Made by a program: the position numbers and the translations under genes. DNA of 64,000 bases from Comamonas phosphati (lineage in GTDB: Bacteria > Pseudomonadota > Gammaproteobacteria > Burkholderiales > Burkholderiaceae_C). The stretch covers positions 20,378 to 84,377 of the forward strand of contig NZ_BMEU01000020.1 in NCBI RefSeq assembly GCF_014637085.1. The letters run 5' to 3'. Below are positions 48,301 through 58,519 of the stretch, one piece after another (the stretch's first letter is position 1; each line of letters starts with the position of its first letter). The notes below the pieces were generated by a model, which did no database searches, was not told the DNA's origin, and was given only the letters and a program-made list of their open reading frames with translations.

Positions 48301-48384
48301 CCCACGCGCGTCGAAGCGCTCTATGCTCCCGAGATGTTCGGTGAAGCGCCCAACGCCAGGATCAAGGTGGTCATGCCCAGGTAA
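42319..48384 (+). CDS. bacterial alpha-2-macroglobulin with thioester motif
   Basis: A 2021-residue periplasmic protease-trap protein thought to protect the cell against host or rival proteases in partnership with PBP1C. Signal peptide near LLWGLAAASAHA has no lipobox cysteine, so unlike E. coli YfhM it is probably not a lipoprotein. MG domains fill the first 1100 residues. The A2M region (TRELLDTLLLWKPNVVLDARG) follows. The thioester is C1520-L-E-Q1523 in YPYSCLEQITGKAVG, and a C-terminal receptor-like domain ends the protein. It is longer than YfhM (about 1650). pbpC lies downstream after two other genes. GGAGGGGAG precedes the ATG at 42319. Confidence 0.92.
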   Translation: MTVQCAQKCREAPRAPAWRKVLGAGLLWGLAAASAHAVGIRQFSPQGEVAKVGQVVVQLDGAGVRLGDPQAAAPVALQCSDAQAAQGTGRWNSEKEWVFDFADNLPAGVRCTAQLNPRFKTVSGTALTGAASYQFQTGGPQVDRIAPDTYESIDEQQMFALRLTGAATTESLQKHMWCTSEGVGERIPVQLVTGKDRDAVLLQQRWDKDAARNPQKYVVLSCNRRLTSGSKMTLVYGQGVAMVNGLASKDVQRYEYSVREPFSADFSCERENAQAACLPIRPMRLSFNAPVPRKLIEGIRLKSGASAVAPIIEQNGDKLAPDSLIDSVSFPATMTANAKYTVELPPQFKDAAGRTLANAGMFPLATATGAMPPLAKFAASPFGIVERFAEGPDGPALLPVTLRNVEPELAAQALDASLVRTKKGGTDADIIAWLHKLEDYDSYTVSRKDAARDVKVLPPVINDDKTYVQTRMLSLLDGQSQVRKLEMPKASKGDPRPFEVVGIPLNPGFQVVEIASPMLGKSLLDEGYGAGRTMYVRTSALVTNLAVHFKLGRENSVAWVTTLDKGKVVPGAKVQVSDCNGRALASATTNEQGIASFPGLDPHAPSCNRGNQGYYHAAAYFVSARSNTDKGEELAFTWSNWQKGIEPWRFNAPTSSSAERDENAHTIFDRMLLRAGETVSMKHILRSLTGPGAGTDTRNNGFALPENRPDQLRITHVGSGQRFTQALSWRKTGTGGLSAVSEFAIPKAAKLGEYEVELSHAGGGYRRTFSTGSFRVEEFRLPLMEGRVGPEAKGQLYNVSSVPAQVQLNYVSGGAAAHLPVKVSAVVRAKSLDTAPDFSGWDGFSFRPPRGAQDLERSDDEEEAAGNDSKVVADKLPVTLDENGLGKVTIADLPKSRQARELLMEASYADPNGEVQTLRSTQTLWPAAVVAGIRAEGWISVERKLSFQALALDTSGKVRAGVPVKVEAVARITTSSRKRLVGGFYSYDNQTTLKPLGTVCSGTTDSHGLLQCEAQLAQPGEVELIVSATDQDSRSAQAATSVWVTGKGELWFGGEDHDRMDVLAERKSYEPGETARFQVRMPFRSATALVAVEREGIVSTQVVDLNGERPTVELKVQDGWGPNVYVSVLALRGRLREVPWYSFFTWGFKSPREWWNAFWHEGREYVAPTAMVDLSKPAFRFGMAEIRVGTKGHAIAVQLSADKGSYKVRGTAKVTVKATLPGGKPAAGAEIAVAAVDQALLELMPNPSWQLLDAMMTRRSWGVQTATAQMEVIGRRHYGKKAVPAGGGGGRSPTRELLDTLLLWKPNVVLDARGEARIEVPLNDALTTFQVVVVADHGVGLFGTGQTAIRTTQDLQIISGLPPLVREDDQFRAQVTLRNTSAKAMQVEVTPRVTLLQLQARKIDIPAGEAREVAWDVKAPAQLAGTRAEALVWEISARDTSGGADAAQDALKISQRIAPAVPLSVQQATLVQLDGSYAVPVAPPADALPGRGGLHMSLVPKLTEGLPGVRDWWARYPYSCLEQITGKAVGMNNADLWQSTMAQLPSYLDGDGLANYFPPRDGFSDRGSDTLTAHLLNLSALAQGVDQRFVLPAAERARIEDGLIAFVEGRIQRNFWSPRTGKGGDLDVRKLAAMAALALSGKATPRMLDSINITPNQWPTHAVIDLAALLQRMKGAPQRAERLAQAMQILRSRLSFNGTRAGFSTDQDDGWWWLMQGPDVNLARLMLLTMDQPEWKDDMPRLVSGFIARQQSGAWSTTTANLWGALALRRLSQKYEAVPVAGTTLASMNGNEAKVDWSAVKRATSDDVQGAAHATSLFGAPVRAGGLLNNTMFMPWKDAGKTGKGQLTVTQQGTGKPWLTVQSVAAVQLKQPFSSGYVVKRTVMPVEQADKSLGTGQYTRGDVLRVTLEVQGKADMTWVAITDPVPTGAIILGGGLGRDSEIASAGEKQEGAGWLAYEERSFEAYRAYYQYLPAGKTKVEYTVRLNNAGEFALPPTRVEALYAPEMFGEAPNARIKVVMPR

Positions 48385-48454
48385 ATGCCGGGCGGCGCGG
48401 GGAGATCATGGACAGGTGCTTACGCTCCATCGCGGGAAGCAGGGGAGTCTCGAT

Positions 48455-49330
48455 ATGCAGGTTCTGACATGGAACACCCAGTGGTGCTGCGGCATGGACG
48501 GCAAGGTCAGCGTGGGGCGCATCGTGCGCCATGCGCTGCAGATGGGCGAGGGCGCGGGCGGCCTGGACGTGCTGTGCCTGCAGGAGATCGCGGTCAACTA
48601 CCCGGCACTGCAGGACAGCCCCGGCGACCAGGTTGCTCAGCTGCAAGCCCTGCTGCCCGGCTGGCAGGTCTTCTTCGGTGCCTCGGTGGACGAGTTCACC
48701 GCCCAGGGACGCCAGCGCTTCGGCAATGTGATCGCCACGCGCCTGCCGGTGCTGCAGGTGCGGCACCATGCCTTGCCCTATCCGGCGCAGGCCGGCGTGC
48801 CCTCCATGCCGCGCATGTGCACGGTCGTGACGGTGCGGGACCCGGGGCTGGGCGCGGTGCGCGTCATGACCACGCACCTCGAGTATTACGCGCGCCTGCA
48901 GCGCATGGCGCAGGCCAGGGCGTTGCGGGCGCTGCAGATCGAGGCCTGCGGCCAGGCACTGGCCGGCCCGCCGGCGGCCGATGACGGATCGCCCTACCAG
49001 ACCAAGCCCCATACCGTCCACGCCGTGCTGTGCGGCGACTTCAACTTCGAGCCGCATGAGGCGGAATATGCGCAGCTTGCGGCGCCCTGGGCGCAGGGCG
49101 AGGAGGGCGCCCAGGCCCCGGGCCGCTGGCACAACAGCTGGACGGTGCTGAACCCGGACGCGCCCCAGCCGCCGACCTTCCGCCTTGTCGACCGCAGCTG
49201 GGGCCCCGAGCCCGGCGCCTGCGACTTCATCTGGGTCAGCGACAGCCTGCGCCCCCATGTGCGCGGCTGGCAGGTGGATGGTGCCACCCAGGCTTCCGAC
49301 CACCAGCCCGTGTTGCTGAGCCTGGCCTGA
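48455..49330 (+). CDS. endonuclease/exonuclease/phosphatase (EEP) superfamily protein
   Basis: A 291-residue hydrolase with the EEP fold. It has TWNTQWC at the N-terminus, DVLCLQEI (metal-binding glutamate), TTHLEYYAR, the catalytic GDFNFEPHEAEY and the final SDHQPVLLSL. It lacks a signal peptide. Substrate may be DNA, a phospholipid or an inositol phosphate; the family is too broad to say. AGGGGAG supports the ATG at 48455. It lies 70 bp after the macroglobulin gene on the same strand. Confidence 0.83.
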   Translation: MQVLTWNTQWCCGMDGKVSVGRIVRHALQMGEGAGGLDVLCLQEIAVNYPALQDSPGDQVAQLQALLPGWQVFFGASVDEFTAQGRQRFGNVIATRLPVLQVRHHALPYPAQAGVPSMPRMCTVVTVRDPGLGAVRVMTTHLEYYARLQRMAQARALRALQIEACGQALAGPPAADDGSPYQTKPHTVHAVLCGDFNFEPHEAEYAQLAAPWAQGEEGAQAPGRWHNSWTVLNPDAPQPPTFRLVDRSWGPEPGACDFIWVSDSLRPHVRGWQVDGATQASDHQPVLLSLA

Positions 49331-49452
49331 TCACAGCCCGCGCGGGCCGCCGCGCTTGCGTGAAAGGACTACAGACGCCGCACGGGCCCGCGTTCAAGGT
49401 AGATGGCGAAGCGGCTATCCGAAATCGTAAACACGTTCTGAAAGGAGTTTCC

Positions 49453-50028
49453 ATGACTGTCGCCGTCCCGTCCCTGTCCATCATGCTGCACCGCACCTGG
49501 TGGGTGCTGCTGTTGCGCGGTCTGGTCGCCATCGCGTTCGGTGTGTTGACCTGGCTGCAGCCGGCGGCATCGGCCGCGGCGCTGGTGCTGGTGCTGGTCT
49601 TTGGCGCCTATGTGTTTGTCGACGGCCTGCTGGGCGTGTATGCGGCGATCAGGAGTCGCCAGCAGTCGCGCCACTGGTGGGTGATTCTGCTGTGGGGGCT
49701 GACGGGCGTTGTCGTCGGCGTGCTCACGGTCGTCAAGCCGGCCATCACGGCCCTGGTGCTGACCATGTACATCGGAGCCTGGGCGCTGATCACCGGCGTG
49801 ATGCAGGTCGTCGCCGCCATCCGCCTGCGCAAGGAGATCGAGGGGGAGTGGGTGCTGGTGCTGGGCGGCGTGATCTCCGTGCTGTTCGGCTGCTTCGTGC
49901 TGGCCCAGCCGGGCGCCGGCATGATGGCCATGCTGTGGGTGCTGGCCGCGTATGCCGTGGCGTTCGGCGTGCTGATGGTGATCCTGGCCTTGAAGATCCG
50001 CAAGGGCGCGCCCTGGTTGCCGGCCTGA
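49453..50028 (+). CDS. HdeD-family (DUF308) membrane protein
   Basis: A 191-residue protein with six hydrophobic helices arranged as repeated pairs (WWVLLLRGLVAIAFGVLTWLQP, HWWVILLWGLTGVVVGVLTVVKP, GEWVLVLGGVISVLFGCFVLAQP), which is the DUF308 repeat of HdeD. HdeD in E. coli is linked to acid resistance at high cell density; the role here is unknown. AAGGAG precedes the ATG. Confidence 0.87.
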   Translation: MTVAVPSLSIMLHRTWWVLLLRGLVAIAFGVLTWLQPAASAAALVLVLVFGAYVFVDGLLGVYAAIRSRQQSRHWWVILLWGLTGVVVGVLTVVKPAITALVLTMYIGAWALITGVMQVVAAIRLRKEIEGEWVLVLGGVISVLFGCFVLAQPGAGMMAMLWVLAAYAVAFGVLMVILALKIRKGAPWLPA

Positions 50029-50106
50029 GAGCGTGTTGACGATCTCCTCGCGCCACGACAGTGACTTTGCGGGATGGGATGCAAGGCGCCGGCCCGCCAT
50101 GACTCC

Positions 50107-52578
50107 ATGACCATGACCGACGCACGCTCTTGCCTGCCCGGCGCAGACGCCACCGAGCCCCGCCGCAGCCGGCTGCGGCTCGCGGCCATCACCGCCTTGC
50201 TGGGCCTGACGGGCATTGCCCACGCGCTGCCGGGTTTTGACGAAGTCAAGCGCGGGCACCGCTCCTCCGAGAGCGTGCTGCTGTCGCGCGAAGGCGAGGT
50301 GCTGCAGCGCCTGCGCACCGACAGCACGGTGCGCCGCGGCCCGTGGATTGCGCTGGGCGACGTGTCGCCGGCCTTGCGCACGGCCCTGGTGCTCAGCGAG
50401 GACAAGCGCTTCTACGAGCACAGCGGCGTGGACTGGACGGCCGTGACTTCGGCGGCCTGGGGCAATCTGTGGAACACCAGGACCCGGGGCGCCAGCACCA
50501 TCACCATGCAGCTGGCCGGCCTGCTTGACGGACAGGATTCGGCGTTTTTGCGCCAGGGCCCGGGCGGTCGCGGCGTGGCGCAGAAGCTCGGCCAGGCCGT
50601 GGCGGCCCAGGTGCTGGACCGGCGCTGGCGCAAGGACCAGATCCTCGAGGCCTATCTGAATCTGGTGCCGTTCCGCGGCGAGATCGTGGGCATAGACGCG
50701 CTGGCGCTGACCCTGTTCGGCAAGGCGCCGCACGGCCTGGATGCGCGCGAGGCGGCGATTGCCGCAGCCCTGGTGCGCGCCCCCAATGCCTCGGCCGAGC
50801 GCGTGGCCCAGCGTGCCTGCGGCGTGCTGCAGACCATGGCGCCCGACGATGCGGCCGCACGCAACTGCCAGGACGGCGGCTCGGCCCTGCAGCTGTACAC
50901 GGCCAGCGTGCTGCAGCGCCGCCAGTGGGCATCCAGCGAAGGCGTGGCGCCGCATTTCGCGCGGCGCTGGCTGGCGCTGGCGCAGAACAAAAACCGGGAA
51001 CAGGTGCGCTCCACGCTCAGCGGCCCGCTGCAGCGCTTTGCCGTGGCCAGCCTGCAGCAGCACCTGCGCGAGCTGCAGGGCCGCAATGTGGAGGACGGCG
51101 CCGCCGTGGTGCTCGACAACGCCACGGGCGAAGTCCTGGCCTGGGTGGGCTCCTCGGGCACGCTGAGCCAGGCGGCGGAAGTGGACGGCGTGACGGCCAT
51201 GCGCCAGCCGGGCTCCACGCTCAAGCCTTTTCTCTATGCCCAGGCGATTGCCGAAAAGCGCATCACGGGGGCCTCGCTGATCGAGGACTCTTCCGCCCAC
51301 ATCCCCACGCAGAACGGCCTGTACATCCCGCAGAACTACGACCGGCGCTTCAAGGGCTGGGTGTCGGCGCGCACGGCGCTGGCCTCCTCGCTCAACGTGC
51401 CCGCGGTGCGCACGCTGGTCATGGTCACGCCCGATGCCTTCTTCGGCCAGCTCAGGCGCCTGGGCCTGCCGCTGCGCGAAAGCGGCGGCTACTACGGCTT
51501 CAGCCTGGCGCTGGGCAGCTCCGAAGTGCCGCTGCTGCAGCTGGCCAATGCCTACCGCGCCCTGGCCAACGGCGGCCAATGGCGGCCCGTGCGCTGGGGG
51601 AGCAAGACAGCGGAGAGCGCCGTGCAGGCCGTCGATGCGCGCGCAGCCTATATCGTGGGCAATATTCTTTCGGACAACATGGCGCGCGCGCCCACCTTCG
51701 GCACCGACAGCGTGCTGGCCACGCGCTTCTGGACGGCGGTCAAGACCGGCACCAGCAAGGACATGCGCGACAACTGGGCCCTGGGCTGGTCCGAGCGCTA
51801 CACCGTGGGCGTGTGGGTGGGCAATGCGCGCGGCGATGCCATGCACTCCGTCAGCGGCACCAGCGGCGCCGCGCCCGTGTGGGCCGAGATCATGGGTTTT
51901 CTGCACCGCTCCACGCCCAGCCGCGCGCCGCCGCCGCCCGCGGGGCTGATCGAGCAGGCCGTGCAATTCGGAGCAGCGGGCTCAGGTGCGGCCGGCCAGG
52001 CCCTGCCGCTGGAGAGCGCACGCAGCGAGTGGTTCATCGCGGGCACGCAGCAGTCTTATTTTGCTATGGATCATATAGCTGCTGGCGTCGGTAATGAAAG
52101 CAGCTCAAGCGCAAAGCAATCAAAAAATGGTGCCAGGCCTGTGCAAGCTGCTACACAAAACCGTAGCAGCCAGCAGCCTGCCTTGGCGCGCTCGGTGCGT
52201 ATTTCACGCCCGGCCAACGGCACCATCCTGGCGCTGGACCCCGACATTCCGCCGGACCGCCAGCGCGTGCAACTGGTCGCGCGCCAGGCCGGCATGGCGG
52301 TCGGGCAGGACTGGCGCGACAGCAACCTGCGCTGGCGCATGGTGACGCAGCGCATGGCTGCGCCGGTGGCTGGTGAAGCCGGCACGCCCAGGATGACCGA
52401 AGCCGTGCGCGAGATCGGGCGCGGCAGCCAGCTGGGCTGGCTGCCCTGGCCGGGCCGCCACCGCATCGAGCTGGTCGATGCCGCGGGCACGGTGCTCGAC
52501 AGCGTGCAGGTGGAGGTGCGCGGCGCCGGGGCCTTGGTCTCCGGCCCCGAAGACATCCGCGGCACGCGCCGCCGCTGA
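50107..52578 (+). CDS. pbpC: penicillin-binding protein 1C
   Basis: An 823-residue class A penicillin-binding protein. A single N-terminal anchor or signal (AAITALLGLTGIAHA) is followed by the GT51 glycosyltransferase domain (SEDKRFYEHSGVDW, GASTITMQLAGLL). The transpeptidase has SxxK in RQPGSTLKPF, SLN in ASSLNVPAV and KTGTS. The C-terminal beta domain (biPBP_C, about residues 695-820) is typical of PBP1C. Its known genetic partner is the alpha-2-macroglobulin gene upstream. A low-G+C segment at 52055-52140 is carried in frame between the transpeptidase and C-terminal domains. The start is uncertain (50107 or 50113). Confidence 0.92.
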   Translation: MTMTDARSCLPGADATEPRRSRLRLAAITALLGLTGIAHALPGFDEVKRGHRSSESVLLSREGEVLQRLRTDSTVRRGPWIALGDVSPALRTALVLSEDKRFYEHSGVDWTAVTSAAWGNLWNTRTRGASTITMQLAGLLDGQDSAFLRQGPGGRGVAQKLGQAVAAQVLDRRWRKDQILEAYLNLVPFRGEIVGIDALALTLFGKAPHGLDAREAAIAAALVRAPNASAERVAQRACGVLQTMAPDDAAARNCQDGGSALQLYTASVLQRRQWASSEGVAPHFARRWLALAQNKNREQVRSTLSGPLQRFAVASLQQHLRELQGRNVEDGAAVVLDNATGEVLAWVGSSGTLSQAAEVDGVTAMRQPGSTLKPFLYAQAIAEKRITGASLIEDSSAHIPTQNGLYIPQNYDRRFKGWVSARTALASSLNVPAVRTLVMVTPDAFFGQLRRLGLPLRESGGYYGFSLALGSSEVPLLQLANAYRALANGGQWRPVRWGSKTAESAVQAVDARAAYIVGNILSDNMARAPTFGTDSVLATRFWTAVKTGTSKDMRDNWALGWSERYTVGVWVGNARGDAMHSVSGTSGAAPVWAEIMGFLHRSTPSRAPPPPAGLIEQAVQFGAAGSGAAGQALPLESARSEWFIAGTQQSYFAMDHIAAGVGNESSSSAKQSKNGARPVQAATQNRSSQQPALARSVRISRPANGTILALDPDIPPDRQRVQLVARQAGMAVGQDWRDSNLRWRMVTQRMAAPVAGEAGTPRMTEAVREIGRGSQLGWLPWPGRHRIELVDAAGTVLDSVQVEVRGAGALVSGPEDIRGTRRR
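52055..52140. repeat. low-G+C repeat-like segment inside pbpC
   Basis: TATTTTGCTATGGATCATAT followed by AGCTGCTGGCG and later GCAATCAAAAAAT is sharply less G+C-rich than the gene and resembles the intergenic repeat at 60745. It encodes a serine/asparagine-rich linker (GNESSSSAKQSKNGA) without breaking the frame. Confidence 0.5.
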
Positions 52579-52594
52579 GCACCTGAGCCCAATG

Positions 52595-52620
52595 AAAAAG
52601 GGCGCATGGCGCGCCCCTTG
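52595..52620. terminator. terminator between convergent pbpC and lldD
   Basis: An AAAAAGGGCGC / GCGCCCCTT stem with one bulge lies in the 62-bp gap between the convergent stops. On the minus strand the A-run supplies U residues. Confidence 0.55.
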
Positions 52621-52640
52621 GATCGGGATGGGAAGGCCGA

Positions 52641-53774
52641 TCAGCGTACCAGCAGGTCGCCCGTGATTTCGGAAACCTTCTTGACGCTGGTCAGCGTCAT
52701 GGCCACGCGCATTTCCTTTTCGAGCAGGTTCAGCAGATTGCTCACGCCGGCCTCGCCTTCGGCCGCCAGCGCGTAGACGAAGGCGCGGCCGATCATGGTG
52801 CAGTCGGCGCCCAGGGCCAGCAGACGCACGATGTCCAGGCCGTTGCGCACGCCCGAGTCGGCCAGAATCTTGATCTGGCCCTTGACGGCATCGGCAATGG
52901 CCGGGAGCGCGCGGGTCGACGAGAGCACGCCGTCGAGCTGGCGGCCGCCGTGGTTGGAGACGATGATGCCGTCGGCGCCGAAGCGCACCGCATCCCTGGC
53001 GTCCTCGGGATCGAGAATGCCCTTGATGAGCATGGGACCCTTCCAGAAGTCGCGGATCCACTCCAGATCCTTCCACGAGATCGAGGGGTCGAAGTTGGCG
53101 CCCAGATAGCCCATGTAGTCTTCGAGGCTGACGTTCTGGCCCTTGTAGGTGGAGATATTGCCCAGCGTGTGCGGGCGGCCCAGCAGGCCCACGTCCACGG
53201 CCCAGTGCGGATGGGTCACGGCCTGCAGGTAGCGGCGCATGGCGGCGTTGGGGCCGCTCATGCCCGAATGCGCATCGCGGTAGCGCGCGCCGGGCACGGG
53301 CATGTCCACGGTGAACACCAGGGTGGAGACGCCGGCGGCCTGGGCGCGCTCCAGCGCGTTCTTCATGAAGCCCCGGTCCTTGAGCACGTAGAGCTGGAAC
53401 CACATCGGGCGGCCCAGTCGGGGGGCGACTTCCTCGATCGGGCAGACCGAGACGCTGGACATGGTGAAGGGGATGCCCTTCTTGTCGGCGGCCGTGGCGG
53501 CCTGCACTTCGCCGCGGCGCGCATACATGCCGGCCAGCCCCACGGGCGCCAGCGCCACGGGAATGGAGAGCTTCTCGCCGAACAGCTCGATGCTGGTGTC
53601 GAGCTGGCTCATGTCCTTGAGCACGCGCTGGCGCAGGGCCACGTCGGCCAGGTCGGCGACGTTGCGGGCCAGCGTCTTCTCGGCATAGGCGCCGCCGTCG
53701 AGGTAGTGGAACAGAAACGGCGGCAGGCGCTTTTGCGCGGCCGCGCGGTAGTCGGTGGTGGAGGCGATGATCAT
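52641..53774 (-). CDS. lldD: L-lactate dehydrogenase, FMN-dependent
   Basis: A 377-residue membrane-associated flavoenzyme that oxidises L-lactate to pyruvate and reduces quinone. It begins [30 protein letters not shown], the standard LldD N-terminus. The active-site histidine lies in [12 protein letters not shown] and the phosphate-binding region in [13 protein letters not shown]. It is the last gene of an lldP-lldR-lldD unit as in E. coli; its start overlaps the lldR stop (ATGA). Confidence 0.95.
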   Translation of the reverse strand: MIIASTTDYRAAAQKRLPPFLFHYLDGGAYAEKTLARNVADLADVALRQRVLKDMSQLDTSIELFGEKLSIPVALAPVGLAGMYARRGEVQAATAADKKGIPFTMSSVSVCPIEEVAPRLGRPMWFQLYVLKDRGFMKNALERAQAAGVSTLVFTVDMPVPGARYRDAHSGMSGPNAAMRRYLQAVTHPHWAVDVGLLGRPHTLGNISTYKGQNVSLEDYMGYLGANFDPSISWKDLEWIRDFWKGPMLIKGILDPEDARDAVRFGADGIIVSNHGGRQLDGVLSSTRALPAIADAVKGQIKILADSGVRNGLDIVRLLALGADCTMIGRAFVYALAAEGEAGVSNLLNLLEKEMRVAMTLTSVKKVSEITGDLLVR

Positions 53775-54541
53775 GAAAAAGTCACTGCGGAAGATGAGAA
53801 ACGGCCCAGTCGCTTGAGCCGGGCGGCGTCCGCGTCGGCTTCAGACAGCTTTTCGTGGACGTAGGCCAGGTGTGCGCCGATCACGCTCTTGGCCTGCTCG
53901 GGTTCGCCGGCGATGACGGCTTGCATGAGGTCGTGGTGCTGGCGTGTCAGCCGCTCCAGGGCCTTGGGATCGTCGTGGACGAACATCAGGCGCCGGTTCT
54001 GGGCCACGGTGCCCAGCATCAGCTCGAACAGGCTGCGCATCACCTGCACCACGACGACGTTGTGCGAGGCTTCGGCGATGGCGAGGTGGAACTGCGCATC
54101 GGCGCGGGCCGAATTCTCGGCGTCCTGGCTTTGCTGGTGGCGCAGCATTTCGTCGAAGCAGCGGCGGATGTGGTCCTTGTCCTGGTCGGTGGCGCGCAGG
54201 GCGGCATGCCAGGCCGTGCCGACCTCGAGGATCTGGCGCGCCTCCAGCACGTCGTAGCGGTACTGGGGGTCGTCGCGCAGCAGCGGCGCCAGCGGGGAGA
54301 TGGCCTGCTCATGCCACTGCGTTGCGCGCCCGAGGACAAAGGTGCCGGCACCCACGCGGCTTTCGAGCACGCCCCGGCTGGAGAGCTTCTGGATCGCCTC
54401 GCGCAGCGCCGTGCGCGACACGCCCAGCTGTTCGGCCAGCGTCCGCTCGGTCGGCAGCTTCTCGCCGCTTTGGAGCTGGGAGGTCTGGATCAGCTCCAGC
54501 AATTGCTGGGCGACGCGATCGGACAGGCGCATGGCGGGCAT
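53771..54541 (-). CDS. lldR: GntR-family (FadR/FCD) lactate-responsive regulator
   Basis: A 256-residue regulator. The N-terminal winged helix-turn-helix ([33 protein letters not shown]) is followed by an FCD ligand domain (residues 85-230) with the metal-binding histidines in [11 protein letters not shown] and [11 protein letters not shown]. Position inside lldPRD and the TTGGT...ACCAA operators upstream of lldP support an LldR role. Start may be ATG 54541 or 54532; neither has a clear ribosome site. It lies 17 bp after lldP. Confidence 0.9.
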   Translation of the reverse strand: MPAMRLSDRVAQQLLELIQTSQLQSGEKLPTERTLAEQLGVSRTALREAIQKLSSRGVLESRVGAGTFVLGRATQWHEQAISPLAPLLRDDPQYRYDVLEARQILEVGTAWHAALRATDQDKDHIRRCFDEMLRHQQSQDAENSARADAQFHLAIAEASHNVVVVQVMRSLFELMLGTVAQNRRLMFVHDDPKALERLTRQHHDLMQAVIAGEPEQAKSVIGAHLAYVHEKLSEADADAARLKRLGRFSSSAVTFS

Positions 54542-54558
54542 GGATTTGATTGGACGGT

Positions 54559-56223
54559 TTACGTGGTCGGAATCATCCCAGGGAATACATAAGCCTGCAG
54601 CGTGCAGATGATGCCGATGATGACCAGGAAGGCCAGGCTGTGCTTGACAGTGAAGCGGAACAGGTCCGACTCCTTGCCGGCCAGGCCCACGGCCGCGCAG
54701 GCAATGGCGATGGACTGGGGCGAAATCATCTTGCCGGTCACGCCGCCCGTGGTGTTGGCCGTCACCGTCAGCACCTCGGGCAGGCCCAGCTGCGCCGCCG
54801 TCGTCGCCTGCAGGGCGCCGAACAAGGCGTTGGCCGAGGTGTCCGAGCCCGTCAGGAACACGCCGACCCAGCCCAGGAAGGGCGAGAAGAACGCGAAGGC
54901 CTTGCCGGTGTGGGCCAGCGCCATGGCCAGCGTGGTGGACAGGCCGGAATAGTTGGCGATGAAGGCAAAGGCCAGCACCATGCCGATGGAGTAGATGGGC
55001 AGGGCCAGTTCCTTGAAGGTCTCGCCCAGGGTCTTGACCGCCACGGCGGGCTTGAGGCGCAGCAGGAGGATGGCGAGCACCGCGCCGATCAGAATGGCGG
55101 TGCCGGTGGCCGAGAGCCAGTTGAACGAGTACACCGCGCCATAAGGCGTGGGCGCGGCCACCACGGGCGGCATCTTCTGCACCAGGTTGTGCAGCATGGG
55201 CACGGGAATGTTGACGACCGCGCCGGCCAGCGCGCCGCCCGAGGCGAACAGCGCCTTGAAGGGCTTGAGGCTCCAGATCGTCACCATCGCCGTGAGGATG
55301 ATGAAGGGCGACCAGGCCTTGAGCACCGTGCCGGCCGTCAGCTTGGCCGGTGCTGCGGCCTGGGGCTTGGCGGCGCCCGGTTCGGTGTCGAAGCGGAAGA
55401 TGCGCTTGGGCTGCCAGAACTTGAGGAAGGTCGTCAGCACCACCAGCGCGAAGATGGCCGAGGTGATGTCCGGCAGCTCGGGGCCGATGTAGTTGGCGGT
55501 GAAGAACTGTCCCAGCGCAAAGCTGCCGCCGCCGACCAGCACGGCCGGCCAGGTTTCCTTCACGCCGCGCCAGCCGTCCATGATGGCCATGAGCCAGAAC
55601 AGCACGATGACGGTCATGAACGGCAGCTGGCGGCCGGCCATCTGGCTGATGGCCATGGCGTCCACGCCCGAGACCTGGCCGGCCACGATGATGGGAATGC
55701 CCATGGCGCCGAAGGCCACGGGCGCGGTGTTGCCGATCAGGCACAGGCCCGCCGCGTACAGCGGCCGAAAGCCCAGGCCCACCAGCAGCGCCGCCGTGAT
55801 GGCCACGGGCGCGCCGAAGCCGGCCGCGCCTTCGAGGAAGGCGCCGAAGCAAAAGCCCACCAGGATCAGCTGCAGGCGCTGGTCTTCCGTGACCGACAGG
55901 ATGGACGAGCGGATGACGTCGAACTGCCCGGTCTTGACCGATACCTTGTAGAGGAACACCGCCGCGACGATGATCCAGGCGATGGGCCACAGGCCGTAGA
56001 AGAAGCCGTAGACGCCTGCGGCCAGCGCGTTCGCCACCGGCATGCGGTAGAAGAACAGCGCCACGGCCAGCGCCAGTGCCACCGTGATGGTGCCGGCCAC
56101 ATAGCCCTTGAGCCGCAGCCTGGTCAGCGCGAGGAAGAAGAAGATGATGGGTATCAGCGCCACCAGCGCGGATACCCACACGTTGCCCGCGGGGTCGTAG
56201 TTCTGTGACCAGATTTCTTGCAT
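54559..56223 (-). CDS. lldP: L-lactate permease (first gene of lldPRD)
   Basis: A 554-residue permease with about 12-14 membrane helices. Family patterns: [44 protein letters not shown] and [15 protein letters not shown]. It imports L-lactate with protons. The start [11 protein letters not shown] has AAGG before it and aligns with the second LldP. Two palindromic operator candidates lie 120-230 bp upstream. Confidence 0.93.
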   Translation of the reverse strand: MQEIWSQNYDPAGNVWVSALVALIPIIFFFLALTRLRLKGYVAGTITVALALAVALFFYRMPVANALAAGVYGFFYGLWPIAWIIVAAVFLYKVSVKTGQFDVIRSSILSVTEDQRLQLILVGFCFGAFLEGAAGFGAPVAITAALLVGLGFRPLYAAGLCLIGNTAPVAFGAMGIPIIVAGQVSGVDAMAISQMAGRQLPFMTVIVLFWLMAIMDGWRGVKETWPAVLVGGGSFALGQFFTANYIGPELPDITSAIFALVVLTTFLKFWQPKRIFRFDTEPGAAKPQAAAPAKLTAGTVLKAWSPFIILTAMVTIWSLKPFKALFASGGALAGAVVNIPVPMLHNLVQKMPPVVAAPTPYGAVYSFNWLSATGTAILIGAVLAILLLRLKPAVAVKTLGETFKELALPIYSIGMVLAFAFIANYSGLSTTLAMALAHTGKAFAFFSPFLGWVGVFLTGSDTSANALFGALQATTAAQLGLPEVLTVTANTTGGVTGKMISPQSIAIACAAVGLAGKESDLFRFTVKHSLAFLVIIGIICTLQAYVFPGMIPTT

Positions 56224-56342
56224 TGCCTTGATTTCCTGAACATGCGCGGGAGGGCTCCGGCGCATTTTTTCAACGATGTCTGTAGGGAAAGCGCGCCATG
56301 CGATTCCCGGAGCAGGAAGCGGCGCGAGCGTTTTGGGTTTGC

Positions 56343-56361
56343 ATATTGGTAGTACCAATAT
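56343..56361. promoter_or_regulatory. LldR-type operator candidate 1
   Basis: ATATTGGTA-G-TACCAATAT is a perfect palindrome of 9-bp arms around one base, with the TTGGT...ACCAA core recognised by FadR/PdhR/LldR-type GntR regulators. It lies 120 bp before lldP. Confidence 0.75.
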
Positions 56362-56439
56362 GAAATTTCAACGTGGAGTGGATTGTAGAAGCTGATTTTT
56401 CTTTGAAAATTCATGGTTTTCCCTTGGTATTGCTAAATT

Positions 56440-56454
56440 ATTGGTAATACCAAT
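56440..56454. promoter_or_regulatory. LldR-type operator candidate 2
   Basis: ATTGGTA-A-TACCAAT is a second palindrome with the same core, 97 bp from the first in an A+T-rich promoter region. Paired operators that flank the promoter are known for E. coli lldPRD. Confidence 0.72.
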
Positions 56455-56481
56455 TTAAAGAAAGTCGTTCTTCAGGGCGTA

Positions 56482-56516
56482 AAAAAACCGCAGGCCCGGG
56501 GGCGCTGCGGTTTTTT
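56482..56516. terminator. terminator of the second lldP gene
   Basis: AAAAAACCGCAG and CTGCGGTTTTTT form a perfect 12-bp stem with an 11-base loop, with A- and T-tracts so it works in both directions. Confidence 0.92.
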
Positions 56517-56570
56517 GGGAGAAGGCCACTTGGGACCTGATGATGGGTTTTGAGCGCGGCACTTAAAACC

Positions 56571-56662
56571 GCCACGGCCCAACCCAGGGGCAACGAGCAA
56601 GAGCCGCCTCGCGGCGAAGTTGCCGTCCCCCTCGGGGGAAGCCGCATAGCGGCTCAGGGGGG
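56571..56662. repeat. GC-rich hairpin repeat downstream of the second lldP
   Basis: Contains GGCAAC...GTTGCC, GCCGCCTCGCGGCG and CCCCCTCGGGGGAAGCCGC inverted segments, an intergenic repeat style shared with 7424-7520 and 11962-12038. Together with operators and terminator it fills the 440-bp gap between the two permease genes. Confidence 0.45.
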
Positions 56663-56663
56663 A

Positions 56664-58322
<1,659 letters not shown>

Positions 58323-58371
58323 GCTTGTTCTCCTCAAAAGTGCATATTTGTGGGCGCGATGGTGGCGGGGC

Positions 58372-58386
58372 TGCGCAAATTGCGCA
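58372..58386. promoter_or_regulatory. palindrome between the divergent permease and dehydrogenase genes
   Basis: TGCGCAA-A-TTGCGCA has perfect 7-bp arms. Its central place in the divergent promoter region makes it a candidate operator for both genes; it differs from the TTGGT/ACCAA operators of lldPRD. Confidence 0.45.
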
Positions 58387-58519
58387 CTAGCGTTAGCCCT
58401 TGGTTGTGTTGCACTGCAGAAAATTTCAAAACCTGCATAAATCACTTCAAACCGCAGCCCTTGCAGGGATGGCAGCGAGCACTACCATCGGGCACAAACC
58501 GAATGACAAGGATGCAACC

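Noticed and set aside
53771-56179. An 802-codon minus-strand frame running through lldR and upstream
   Set aside because: Only its last 256 codons are real (LldR). The upstream part is out of frame with the permease gene and has no family similarity, so it is not a fusion protein.
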